Origin: Meghimatium bilineatum
Lineage: Eukaryota > Mollusca > Gastropoda > Stylommatophora > Philomycidae
DNA: 64,000 bases
NCBI GenBank assembly: GCA_034231615.1
Contig: CM067311.1
Span: forward strand, 15,161,360 to 15,225,359
Direction of reading: 5' to 3'
The position numbers and the translations under genes are program-made. The stretch's first letter is position 1, and every line of letters starts with the position of its first letter. Positions 47,985-58,960 of the stretch are shown here, in pieces. The notes beneath the pieces are model-generated. The model saw nothing but the letters and a program-made list of their open reading frames with translations, ran no database searches and was not told the DNA's origin.

Positions 47985-48115
47985 ATCGGATTCACTTCGC
48001 AGTATTAACATTTGTCTTTAGTAGAGGTGTCTCTTAGGACATGCATGGTAATGTAGTTGGCATTATAGTCAATATTTGTTCCTCTTTCTGACCCCGACAC
48101 CACACTGACGACATA
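47985..48115 (-). repeat. SINE-like repeat, long family, degenerate fragment
   Basis: Blocks gtctcttaggacatgcatgg and gttcctctttctgaccccga match the 5' half of the L family. Confidence 0.45.
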
Positions 48116-48639
48116 GAGACAAATGAAATCTGAACCTTACACACTTAGTCACACATACTTAATATGTATATCATCACGCATAAACACAGCTATACACAAC
48201 CATACACACGTGATACACACAAATGGATGACGAATGTAAATGACCAAACATATTTATATTGATATATATCAAAGGTTCTTAAACCCCGAGTGAAATAAGC
48301 AATGTTAGAATTAGAAACTCACAAAAACTACGTTCTAAACTAATCTAAACCAACAATAAAATTACCGAATCTATGCAGGGACATTTAATTTATTTTTTTT
48401 TAAATTAAAAAAAAAGGCATTACAACGGCTGTCACAGTAAGGGGCGGTTGTCAATAATCGTTACCGAGATTTCGTGAACATTATTTACCAAGTTAATTCT
48501 TAGAATAGTTATGCGTGTTGATGTTAGAGTGTTAATTATCTTGGCCTATGCTGCTGATCATTTGTCGCGATGAGTTAAAGAGCAGTATAGTACAAGCTGC
48601 ACCCATATGTTAAAAAAGGAGAAATATTATATGCAACAG

Positions 48640-49115
48640 AGTAATATCAATGCATATGCGAATTCGAGTGATAAATTGTTACATTGAGCCAATTCTTTCT
48701 TATTGCTGCAAAGCATGGACTGTAAACAAAAACGCTAAAAGTTAAAACGGCTGAGGTGTGGTTTCTGAGAAAAATTTTGAAAATTTCACGGAAAGCTATT
48801 GTAAAATGTATAGTGGGTATTGAAATAAAAATAAAAGTTGTAGCAAAAATTATAAGTATATATTCAAGATTTTAACGGCATGTGATAAAAGAAACAAAGA
48901 GAAACATTTAGTAACTTCCGGAAAGATAAAAGGAAGAAGAAACATAGGAAGACAAAGAGAGAAGTTGCTGGATGGGTTGTGATTGTGGCATGAGATAATT
49001 TCACCAACTGAACTTATTAACAACATAAGAGCACCAACTGAACTTATTAAGAGACAGACAATTGTAGAGAAACATAATCGTATGCGCTACTCCGCATGAC
49101 ACTTGATTGATTGTG
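48640..49115 (+). mobile_element. RTE-like retrotransposon C-terminal remnant
   Basis: Plus-strand frames give EPILSYCCKAWTVNKNAK, then after a frameshift VWFLRKILKISRKAIVK, and KHLVTSGKIKGRRNIGRQRE followed by KLLDGL. It matches the nested copy at 27986-28284 (ITTGKIRGRR...RKREKLLDGL). The 3' end, cacttgattgattg, gives the same TTGA-type tail. Multiple stops. Confidence 0.6.
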
Positions 49116-49844
49116 TACTGTGCCGTGGTTCGCTAAGTAAAATCACAGAAAATGTCAGATAAGCGACATTGCATAAGATTTGTTCACAAGTCTACCTAGA
49201 GACATACCACTATCTAGCTATACTAGAGAGAATTAGTTTCGACAGGAAATTCCGAAGGAAATACAGCAATGTTTACTGACAATCGACCTTTATTATGACG
49301 CCGTAGTTAGCGCTGCTAGTATTTCTAGATGTTCGAGTTCTATTGCTGAATATACAATTCTAAAATTAGAAATTCGTAAAAGCCAAGTTCTAAAAAATAT
49401 AATAAAGTTACTGACTCTATGGCTGCTAAAACTATATCAAATAAAGATTTAACAATAAATGGTTTAGGGGGTAATTAGTACAAGTGCATTAGTAAAAAAA
49501 ACAAACGAACGAATAGTGAACAAAATGGTAAAAAAAACATCATTGAGTATTCAGTTGGGATAGGATTGCGTTGCGTATTAAAGGTACAGAAGCTGAAAGC
49601 TTAATCTTAATAACATTACTCGTAGTTTTTATTCTGTACCTTTGATAATTTTTCGAGGAAATATACAACATACACCTGGGGAAGCATAAGAATACATGAG
49701 AATTAGCGAACAAACATAACAAATGATAAATGATTGATTCGAAGCAGTCAGACAGAAAAGGCATGACATAAATGTATTTATGATATTTAAAGAAAATACC
49801 CAACATAATAAAGCTAAAACAGAATACAATTAAATACATTCAAC

Positions 49845-50116
49845 AAATGGTTCTCAATCTGTTTTTTTTAAAGAGGTCCTCAATGTAACAAATTTTCTCT
49901 TCTTTCACATTCCAGTGCTTAAAAAGTGGTTGATGGTTTGGATTTCTCTACAGATCATCATGGCTTTTTAAAGGTGATCGATATACATCTTGTTATTTAT
50001 AGTTCAGATAGTTTTCCCTGTGAGTCCCTCCCACAATTACACACACAAAAAAACATTTCTTCCCGTAAATATCTTAGCTCAGGTCAAGGCAATATGGCAC
50101 AGATTGAGAACCACTG
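49845..50116. mobile_element. hAT-type MITE, 272 bp
   Basis: Terminal inverted repeats TGGTTCTCAATCTG (left) and CAGATTGAGAACCACTG (right) match over 14 bases. The flanks CATTCAAC / CATAAAAC agree at 6 of 8 positions, as for an aged hAT target duplication. Confidence 0.65.
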
Positions 50117-50784
50117 CATAAAACAAATACATTAAACAAATATATACATTAAACACATAAATAACTATTCTTTGATCTGAGGCAATGTAATAGGCATATA
50201 GAGCTATATAAAAGTTCCTTAAATTGTGTTCACAAAAATTAAATGTCAAATACATTTGTTTAAAAACCCACTATTTTTTAATACATGTTGCAAAACTATA
50301 GGTTATGAAATATATAATTGTGTGCCCATTTAAAAAGTAAAGAAACAGTTCAAAGTGCAGAACGTGTTAATGATTAATAAGGAAAGTGAGAAAAGTGGCT
50401 TCATAGTAGAAGAAAACAGTTTACAAATAGATATTTATATCTTCTACCAAATTATCTATAAAGCTTTATATCTTTATGCTTCCATGAGTAGTAAATATGT
50501 GTACGTTTCCATAAGTAATATATATGCAGCGGGGTATTTAGACTTGATAAGACCCTAAGCTATTTGACATATGGGGTCTTTTATAAGTCCAGATATTATG
50601 TCAGTGCCAAAAGTAGTTTTTTTTTTGGGTCCCCATTAACGTGGGGGCCTAAGCTATAGCTTGTTTAGCTTATACGTAAATCCTACACTGTATATATGTA
50701 TATACTTTCTTGAGTAGTAAATATGTGTATGTTTCCATCAGTAGTAAATCTTGATTCTTGATTAGAAACTAGCTTCACAGCACG

Positions 50785-50990
50785 TGGGGCATTTCCATAA
50801 GTGCTCCGCCCTCCGTTCCAGCAGCTATCCCAGTGTATGTAGACTCAAGAGTCCCAGTCAGGTGTTGATTGTGTGATCTTCAGGGCCTTCCCAAAGAAAT
50901 TACTTTTCCTCCCATACCCTCCAGAAACGTCCACTTCTGACATTCTATGTATGTGTACGTTCTCAGCTTCATTGACATCATCTTCATCTT
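50785..50990 (-). mobile_element. Remnant of CTAA-tailed LINE 3' end
   Basis: Minus-strand frames give DDVNEAENVHIHRMSEVDV, GRKSNFFGK and, frameshifted, ERRAEHLWKCPTC. These align in order with the 33066 copy (KESFLGRKR, ERSEHLWTCPEC). Very decayed. Confidence 0.5.
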
Positions 50991-51591
50991 GAAATGAATT
51001 TATTACTTGCCTTGATCAAGTCTGCTTTATCTCTTCTCATCATTTCGTCGTCTATCGCCACATTGCCTAACAATAAGTCGGTTCTCCCGTTTCATATATA
51101 TATAGTCATATATACAGTAGTTTGAACTCTGGGTTGAAGCACAATTCTTGAACAATATCGAATCTATTGTGAATTTATCATGCCCATTTTTCAAGTGTCT
51201 TGTGTAGATCATTTAGTATTAAATATCTAAAGTTTAAAAAAAACTTGACCTTAATTTTGAGCGTTTTTGGAAAAGGGAACAAATCCATATATAAAGATGG
51301 CTCAATTAAGAATATAGAAAAAAAAAATTGGTAAATGAAATAGGAAGTGGTCAAAGCAAGCAGAATGGTTGTATTTTGAATTTAGAAATCTTGTAATGAA
51401 AAATTATATAAAGAAATAACAATGACAAATTTGCTCCATGCAACAAAATACACGACCTAGCAACATAATATATGAATGATTCTCTTTCATGTTGTCCTGA
51501 CAAAAAATAGTGATCACTGTGCGTCAATACATATGTTAAAACAAATAGAAAAAAATGGAGATTCTTGACACAGATGACTAGAAATGCATAC

Positions 51592-51635
51592 CTCCGTCCA
51601 CTGCTGCATAGTTTTGATGTGATAGAGGGTCAGAT
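51592..51635 (-). CDS. SASH1: SASH1/SLY-family adaptor, internal exon 1 of 3 seen
   Basis: This 44-nt internal exon is bounded by a pyrimidine-rich acceptor (tttctctttcag) and a donor GAG|gtatgc. Its reading frame is fixed by the next exon: one leading base, 14 codons (SDPLSHQNYAAVDG), then one base that makes a Glu codon with the exon at 32160. On its own it is too short to identify. The assignment rests on the perfect phase match with the next two exons, which carry the conserved residues. The SASH1 family are scaffold proteins with an N-terminal SLY-type region followed by SH3 and SAM domains; SASH1 is known as a cytoplasmic signalling scaffold. The exon falls in the poorly conserved linker before the basic motif. 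The exon that feeds it must end with two spare bases; I could not establish it. Confidence 0.6.
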
Positions 51636-51735
51636 CTGAAAGAGAAATTGATAAACATGAACACCCCCGTTCATCATATTTGGATGAATCCAATTATGCG
51701 ATGAGATCATACTATAATGTTCTTACCTAGCTCTA

Positions 51736-52380
51736 TGGGGATGTTCCAAGTGTGATATTCAATATAAGATAGCTGATAGTGGGTTCAATTGAAGATTTAA
51801 CGCAATGACGTTCACAATGTCTGCTTTGTATTCATGTTCTGGCATGGTATGTGTTTATGTGTGTGTTTGTATATATCTATTTGTGGAGTGTATCCATCTA
51901 AAAAATCCCTTCGTCTAAATTTAAAAAAATCACCGTGTACATGACGTGACGACAGCAAGATCATGCGGCCTTTATCACACAGTTATTCAATCCCCTCCCT
52001 GCAACACCTGAACTGGTAAAATGCAGTATTGACAGATTTTTTGTGTGGACAGATGGTGTGTTCTTGATGTTATCCATTCATATTTTTCTTTCTCTTCCTT
52101 TATTTAGTTCTATATTGGATAAGGACAACCTTTCTGGAGCGGAGGGCTGGATTGATCTTTTTTCGTGCGGTATGGGACAGTAAATATTTTATTCTATTTC
52201 AGTCGTTGGAACTTGTTGTAGTGTATGCTGGAATCTGGAACCAGGGCATAACGTACTTTTAGATCAGCCTGGGTGGCCTAGAAAAATGACATGGTGGGCC
52301 GGATTTAGGCGCCCCCCCCCCGCTGATCTATACACATATCCTCTCTACTGTAGCAGACAGATAAGATAGTGTGTTACAAT
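51736..52380. other. No supported feature
   Basis: AT-rich, ending in a C9 run near 52310-52320. A strong donor-like site just before it is discussed among the findings. Confidence 0.35.
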
Positions 52381-52381
52381 T

Positions 52382-52521
52382 CTTCTTCTTCTATGGTCAA
52401 TGTATCGGCTCTAAAACTTCTGCTGATTGGGATGATGTAATCTGGAGAACGGAATGAAATGTGCCTAGTTTACAGGTTAGATGTGATATCAGCGCCTTAT
52501 TCTCGGACACATCCGACTTAA
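52382..52521 (-). repeat. SINE-like repeat, long family, 3' fragment
   Basis: cttcttcttctatggtcaat, gtaatctggagaacggaatg and tattctcggacacatccgac match the 3' half of the L family. Confidence 0.5.
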
Positions 52522-52669
52522 TCACTTCGACTCACGGTGTGGATCAAGAACAATAGTATGGCTATCAACTGGTTTAATTTTTCACAACAGAAGTTCAGAA
52601 TTTTATGTTTTCTTATAGACCAGATTTCTATAACCTTAAAGCCTAATATAATTTATTAGAGATTCTTAT

Positions 52670-53640
52670 TTTTCTGCGTTGATCTCAAACTTCTGCATAT
52701 TCGAAGGATGTAGTCCGGAAATGGTATCTGATATGTCATGACTTACGCTTCGGCTGCTGTATCAGCGCCTTTTGACCTGAAACAGCCAACGTGGTATATG
52801 TTGTCACTTTGACAGTCTGTGGTATGGAACAGTCAACTTCACTTACCATCTACCTTCACCTACAATCGCCTCTTATAACATGGACGGCATGTCAACTTTA
52901 CCTACCACAGCGTCCACAATCACCTCTTACAACATGGACGGCATGTCAACTTTACCTACCACAGCGTCCACAATCACCTCTTACAACATGGACGGCATGT
53001 CAACTTTACCTACCACAGCGTCAACAATCACCTCTTACAACATGGACGGCATGTCAACTTTACCCACCAAAGCGTCCACAATCGCCTCTTACAACATGGA
53101 CGGAATGTCAACTTTACCTACCACAGCGTCCAACATCACCTCTTACAACATGGACGGCATGTCAACTTTACCCACCAAAGCGTCCACAATCGTCTCTTAC
53201 AACATGGACGGAATGTCAACTTTACCTACCACAGCGTCCAACATCACCTCTTACAACATGGACGGCATGTCAACTTTACCCACCAAAGCGTCCACAATCA
53301 CCTCTTACAACATGGACGGAATGTCAACTTTACCTACCACAGCGTCCAACATCACCTCTTACAACATGGACGGCATGTCAACTTTACCCACCAAAGCGTC
53401 CACAATCGCCTCTTACAACATGGACGGAATGTCCACTTTACCTACCACAGCGTCCAACATCACCTCTTACAACATGGACGGCATGTCAACTTTACCCACC
53501 ACAGCGTCCACAATCACCTCTTACAACATGGACGGAATGTCAACTTTACCTACCACAGCGTCCAACAATCGGACGGCATGCCACTGTGTTCTTGCTATTC
53601 TTTGTTCTATTTCGGGCTCATGCAACTCAGTAGCGTCCAT
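52670..53640 (-). repeat. SINE-like repeat, long family, expanded by an internal minisatellite
   Basis: The 3' half (52670-52870) and 5' end (about 53570-53640: ggcatgccactgtgttcttg, ttctatttcgggctcatgca) are the two parts of one L copy. Between them lie about 13 copies of a 54-bp unit whose sequence derives from the SINE's own tcaactt..cctacc...cctcttacaacatg region. Confidence 0.6.
52866..53575. repeat. 54-bp tandem repeat, about 13 copies, inside a SINE
   Basis: The unit contains aacatggacggcatgtcaac, tttacctaccacagcgtcca and cctcttac. Two variants (accacagcg/tccaacatc and accaaagcg/tccacaatc) alternate, suggesting a 108-bp higher-order unit. The period is 18 codons, so two long plus-strand frames (280 and 256 codons) cross it. 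They lack any start or splice support and are considered artefacts. Confidence 0.9.
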
Positions 53641-53676
53641 GGTGCTTTAAAAGCGACATTTATGAACACAGTATAC

Positions 53677-54103
53677 CAGAGATGGGCAACCACTTTGTCT
53701 CGATGTGTCAATTTCAGGTTAGCCATACAGGAAGGAATGGGATCACTCGTGGTAACTAGATTATTATCAAATTACAATTTTTTGTCCGCTACAAGCAAGC
53801 ATTTATTAAAAGGTTCTCTACTCAATACTCTTTTTGTCCGCTACAAGCATTCATTAAAAGGTTCTCTTTCAATAATCTTTTTGTGTTCGTCTAGAGCGTG
53901 TGTTGCACTCGCATCACAGATTTTACATAAACATTTCCCCCTTTTTCGCTGCTTACCGTCGTGGTTTACTTCTTGCCTGCGACAGCGTGTAACTTTTGAG
54001 GGACCTATACATATAGTAATTTGAAATCAGCATGGTGGTCAGTACAATAGGTAGACTGGTCGGATTTGACCCGCAACACATGTTTTGCCAACCCGTGCAC
54101 TAC
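53677..54103. mobile_element. hAT-type MITE, about 425 bp
   Basis: The left end CAGAGATGGGCAACCACTTTG and the right end, whose complement reads GTGCACGGGTTGGCAAAAC, are diverged inverted repeats of a common hAT form. An internal duplication (tttttgtccgctacaagca, twice) is present. No clean target duplication. Confidence 0.45.
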
Positions 54104-54432
54104 ACATTCATTGTGACACGGTGTAAACTGGTTTCGTTTGGACATGCGAGACATCAATTTCTACAACTATTTTACACGGAAATGACGAGGGTGAAATGAG
54201 AAGAAGCGACAAATATAACCCTGGATTGTCAACATCAAGGAATGGTCTGGGCATGATATTTCTACACTTGTCCGAACGACATAGGACAGATGTGTTTAGA
54301 GGGCTGTTTGTGCTGATGTCTTCAGTGTGTTGCACTCTTACGAGCCTGACTGTTTAATATTTCATATTATATTATATTATAAATATATATCATTCCTATA
54401 ATACGGGGCATCACATATATTCGCAAAAAAAA

Positions 54433-54575
54433 TATATAGATGACTGTGGTATAAATTCATCCTTTTTTTCCTCGTAAAGTTTAAATATAAAAATAATATA
54501 AAAATATAAAAAGAATATATAGATGACTGTGGTATAAATTTATCCTTTTTTTCCCTCGTAAAGTTTAAATATAAA
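54433..54575. repeat. Direct duplication, about 60-bp copies
   Basis: atatagatgactgtggtata followed by aatt(c/t)atcctttttttcc occurs at about 54433 and 54517, separated by an AT-rich spacer. Confidence 0.7.
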
Positions 54576-54579
54576 AAAA

Positions 54580-55740
54580 CAACAAGCAGTGAACTTCTAT
54601 TTTTAGAATATGCTCTTCTCACATGAGAACAGATATAAAGTGACCTATATTTTAGTTTACTGTACATATATTATAATAGAGCGTATTAAGTCAATAGACA
54701 TAACGGTTCTCACACTTAATGATGCTTGCTCTAGAACTAATTACCATCGTTAAACAAGTAACCGATGTAGTTTTTACACATTAAATGTATTCTCATGTTC
54801 ATAATGTATTAATCTAAGTACAAGATGATAGCGTTCGTTATATCGAACGTCATCCAAGACATTCTGTTTGAAGGAGACAGCGTGAATATATTATAATACA
54901 GTTAGCCGACCCCAGTTTTACTTCTCTCCCCTTTCCTATACTAAACTGCCATCCATTAAGATGCCATAATATTTGCTAACAACTTCAGTGGTTGCTAAGG
55001 AGAAATTGACAACCTGCATACGTGCTATTTCTGATATAGATGAAGACTGGAGGTAAATGTATAAAATCACGACACATTTTTAAAGAGATCTTTTATTTCA
55101 CTTTAAATGTCATCCTTATTTTTTTTTTGTATTGATAACAGGCGTATTAGGTGAATCTTTCTTTCATATTTCTCGCCCTCACATTAAGTACATCAACCCC
55201 TTTCCCCCGGCCAATACTCATCAGCTGTTATTTTTCTTTCTTTCACTATTTTATCTGGGGTTCAACCAGAAATATTCCGCACTCTCTAGTTGTGATAATC
55301 AAGAGATAATGATTGACACACACGACAAGCTCATCACGCGTGCATCCAGACCATTATCGATTTCCTGTTTCTATTTGGATGAGACACCAATGTTTACAGT
55401 TGTCATTACTGCAATCTGGCATCTAGTACACCATAGATGCCAGATTTTTTAAACGCTCTTGATCATTCTTTACATATAAAGGCAGGCAATAAACAGTGTA
55501 TATGGGATTTATCTTCTTCTTCTTGTACGTAGCCCAGATACTGCCATAGAGGGCATTTCCCATCACTCTTTCATGCGGCCTGTCTTAAATGGAAGAACAA
55601 TATCCATTATGCTCAACCACCTGTCCATTTTTCTTTTCTATATTATTTTATTAATCTCTCCCCTCCCTCTCTTATCACACACACACACATCTTCGTTAAG
55701 AGATAAGACGAATGACTAATCCAGCTCTAGTACAATGAAG
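54580..55740. other. No feature recognised
   Basis: AT-rich. A 106-codon plus-strand ORF (55132-55452) has no family motif or splice context. Confidence 0.35.
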
Positions 55741-55743
55741 TAT

Positions 55744-55815
55744 TCCACGCCATAGAATCGTATAGGTCAGTCAAGTGTTAGAACGCCATGGAATCGTATA
55801 GGTCAGTCAAGTGTT
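55744..55815. repeat. 36-bp tandem duplication
   Basis: acgccat(a/g)gaatcgtatagg followed by tcagtcaagtgttag occurs twice. Confidence 0.8.
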
Positions 55816-56086
55816 AGGACACTTTTGTCCATGACTCAACGAACGATATACCTATTATAGATATGATCAAGCTTACCACCTATACTTCCCCAGAGTATCT
55901 AGCAGACATTTCATTAGACTGTGTCACTATAAAAGACATTGAAAAAATAGTTATAATGTCTGCTTAACTGTTAGTATCAAAATAAACAAACTGTTCGTAT
56001 ATCGTCTTGATTACCACAATGACTTGTTGGCAATTATGTTCTTGAAAATTTTCATTGAGCTAATTGTATCAAAGAATGATACTCTC

Positions 56087-56930
56087 GCCGCGATAGTCTA
56101 GCCACGATGATAGTTCAGCCACGTTAGTCTAGTCACGTTAACCTAGCCACAATAGTCAGGAAACCATGATATTATTGTCATGATAGTCTAGCCACGACAG
56201 CATAGCCATGATAGTCTAGCCACGACATCATAGCCTATCAATGATAGTCTAGCCACGACAGGATAGCCATGACAGCCTAGCTACGACAGCATAGCTAGTC
56301 ACACGTTTTCAACAGAAGGATTCTTCTTAATTCTCTTGAAGATAAATTTTTTTATAGTTTAGCCACGACAGCATATCCATGATAGCCTAGACAATCTAGT
56401 CATGAAAGCTTAGTAGCCATGATAGGAAGGTATACATGATAGTCTAACCACAATAGTCTAATTACTTTAGCCTATTGGCCACGATAACATAGTAGTCATG
56501 ATAGTCTAACCAAGATAGCCTAGTAGCCATGATAGTCTAGACACGATAGCCTAGTAGTCATGATAGTCTAGACACGATAGCCTAGTAGTCATGATAGTCT
56601 AGACACGATAGCCTAGTAGCCATGATAGTCTAGACACGATAGCCTAGTAGTCATGATAGTGTAGACACGATAGTCTAGTAGCCATGATAGTCTAGACACG
56701 ATAGCTTAGTAGTCATGATAGTCTAGACACGATAGTCTAGTAGCCATGATGGTATAGCCACGAGAACCTAGCCACAATAGTCTAGTAGCCCAGACAGTCT
56801 AGTCACGATAGCCTAGTAGCCACAATAACCTAGTAGTCATGATAGTCTAACCACGATAGCCTAGTAGCCACGATAGTCTAGACACGATAGTCTTGCATGG
56901 CAGCCTAGTAGCCATGCAAGTCCAGCCAAT
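56087..56930. repeat. About 30-bp diverged minisatellite, about 28 units
   Basis: The unit is catgatagtctagacacgat followed by agcctagtag. The centre (56520-56760) is regular; the flanks are diverged, and one region (56300-56350) is interrupted by unrelated sequence. The pattern fits an old array with a more recently homogenised core. Confidence 0.85.
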
Positions 56931-56994
56931 TATCATTCTTCTCCCCCCTTCACTTTGATACAATCAGCACACAAGTATTCATGTGATTTGAGCC

Positions 56995-57080
56995 AAAAGG
57001 TGTGAAGTACGTTGTACTCTTAGTTTTATGACGAAGCTGCGTTTTTGCGCTATTTGGCTCAGAACATCTGATTTCTGCGT
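56995..57080 (-). repeat. SINE-like repeat, long family, very degenerate
   Basis: gaagtacgttgtactcttag and gctgcgtttttgcgctattt resemble the aatgcgttgtg...gctgcgatatctgcgcattt block of the L family. Confidence 0.35.
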
Positions 57081-57711
57081 GATTTTTTAAATTTCAGGTG
57101 AGTTTTCCTAGTCTTTGACTGCCTTCCTAAATGTTGTCAGGCAACGAGTGTGTATCTGATTTAGACTGTAACATTGATTACCCATTGTGTTTTTGGACAT
57201 TACAAATAAATTAGAAGGCAGTAGACAGATTTTGAACAAGGTCTTCTCAGATGGCACCTATTCGTCTCGCTACTGGAGTCAATACATTTTATGTTTTCGA
57301 CCACACTCCATATCTAATTGACCATGTTGCATCATACACGCCAGTCCTGTAGTATATATAAAGATGCCCTGAGGTGGTACCTTGAAATTTGATAATATTC
57401 GTTTCCTTAACTTAAATTTTCAGGTTATGGTTGAGTCGCTTCAGTGTGCCTACTGGGAACATACAGTGAGCCTATTGGGAACATACGTATACAAATACTC
57501 ATATTTTTCTGGAGTGTATTAACTATTTAAAATATATGATATTTAAACTTTAAGAACCCCAATTTGAATTGGAAACAGTTTTAATAACAATATGTTTTTG
57601 ACCGTTTACAGTTTCAGCCAGTGATTCCACAGATAACCCTTCGTGACACAAAATGTCCAATGGGCGCCAACTATAGGATCGAATACGTGGTCTACTGAAT
57701 AGGGTATTCCA

Positions 57712-57868
57712 CCGAAGACGGAAGTATCGGACCATTGACGCAAATAAAACGGCGACACAACGCATTTCCATTTTCTGGATTACATCCTGCTGGAAATCTA
57801 GTTGGACCATGGTCCTGCTTTAAGAAAGATCCAGTGGGAGTTTGAGAATGAACGCTGAAGAAAAAGAA
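57712..57868 (+). repeat. SINE-like repeat, short family (S), dimer unit 1
   Basis: Full length, from ccgaagacggaagtatcgga to gaatgaacgctgaagaaaaa. It is followed by aatagggta and the second unit. Confidence 0.7.
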
Positions 57869-57894
57869 TAGGGTACTGAACCCCACGCCCTCCG

Positions 57895-58051
57895 CCGAAG
57901 ACGGATGTGTCGGGCCATTGTCGCAAATAAACCGGCGACACAACGCATTTCCATTCTCTGGAATACATCCTGCTGAAAATCTAATAGGACCATGGTCCTG
58001 CTACAAGAGAGATCCAGTGGTAGTTTGAGAATGAACGTTGAAGAAGAAGAA
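57895..58051 (+). repeat. SINE-like repeat, short family (S), dimer unit 2
   Basis: Full length, from ccgaagacggatgtgtcggg to gaatgaacgttgaagaagaa. aatagggta occurs before unit 1, between the units and after unit 2, so this is a tandem duplication or serial insertion rather than two chance insertions. Confidence 0.7.
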
Positions 58052-58089
58052 TAGGGTATCGAACCACATGCCCAACCCTACCTACATGT

Positions 58090-58960
58090 GGGTGGCCACT
58101 CAGTGCTACATTTACTTTACTCCCCTATCAGACCTGGATAACACGAGGGCGGAATAAACAATTTTCAGTGCTCTTCCAGCACAGTGAAACGTGAAATCTG
58201 AAACATCGATATTCGCCGCCCGTGAATCAAGAGCTCTCACAAGAACGTACAAGGAGCGGTTAACCAATGAGCTGTGTTTTAACACTTACTTGAGTTGAGT
58301 ACAGTAACGGGCTTACAGCTTTAAGTATATTGTTAAATCAATGTGTGGTCTATACACATAGCTCGTGAAGGATCAGGCAGATCGAAGCAAGTCGTGGACG
58401 AGCGAACTTAGCGAGTGTTTAAATTACGACATGTTCTATATGATGCACACTGTCCCAGGAGATAAAGCGCTCGCGGACTAACTCCTAGATTGCAAATATT
58501 TCATATACGGTGCAAATATTTCATATACGGATAAAAATCAAATATACAAATATAAAAAAAAATATACGGATAAAATATCATAGAAATATATTTTTAAATA
58601 TTCAAAAACCACTGTAAAAATTAATCCAACGTTTCTAATAAACATATAAACAACCATATAAACAACCATATAAACGAATTTATTATTTCTTCTTAATCCT
58701 TTGTCACTTTCACGAACCAGATGTAGCAGAGAAGCAGCTGTCTTACAAAACGAGATCAATGCCAAGGGTAAAAAAAAGGACCGTTAGACGGTATTAAAGT
58801 CACAGATAAAAAGGTCACAAATTTGCTTTTAAAAATACAGAGGAAAAATATTAAATTTTGGTGATCGGTAATAAAGTCACAAGAAAAAACATTGTACTAA
58901 GGGGAAAAAAGTCAGAAGAAAAATCTCACGTGAGCAATGTAACAAATTCTGTTTAAGATA
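58090..58960. other. No feature recognised
   Basis: AT-rich. It holds short duplications (gtgcaaatatttcatatacg twice near 58490-58530; aaacaaccatat three times near 58650-58670). Confidence 0.4.

Larger units (their letters stand above)
32161..51591 (-). other. Intron of SASH1-like gene (about 19.4 kb)
   Basis: This is the interval between the exons at 51592-51635 and 32053-32160, inferred from compatible splice sites and phases (donor gtatgc, acceptor ttataacag). It holds non-LTR retrotransposon remnants in both orientations, SINE-like copies, fold-back and hAT MITEs, and seven sizeable minisatellites. No further coding exon was recognised in it, but a short exon of low complexity could be missed by eye. 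Confidence 0.6.

Noticed and set aside
51727-51772. Candidate 46-nt exon upstream of the 51635 exon
   Set aside because: The donor is strong, but the required frame has a TGA and no AG acceptor lies after it. Kept only as a finding.
52791-53650. Two overlapping plus-strand ORFs of 280 and 256 codons
   Set aside because: They are alternative frames of the 54-bp minisatellite inside a SINE. Open frames follow from the period being divisible by three.
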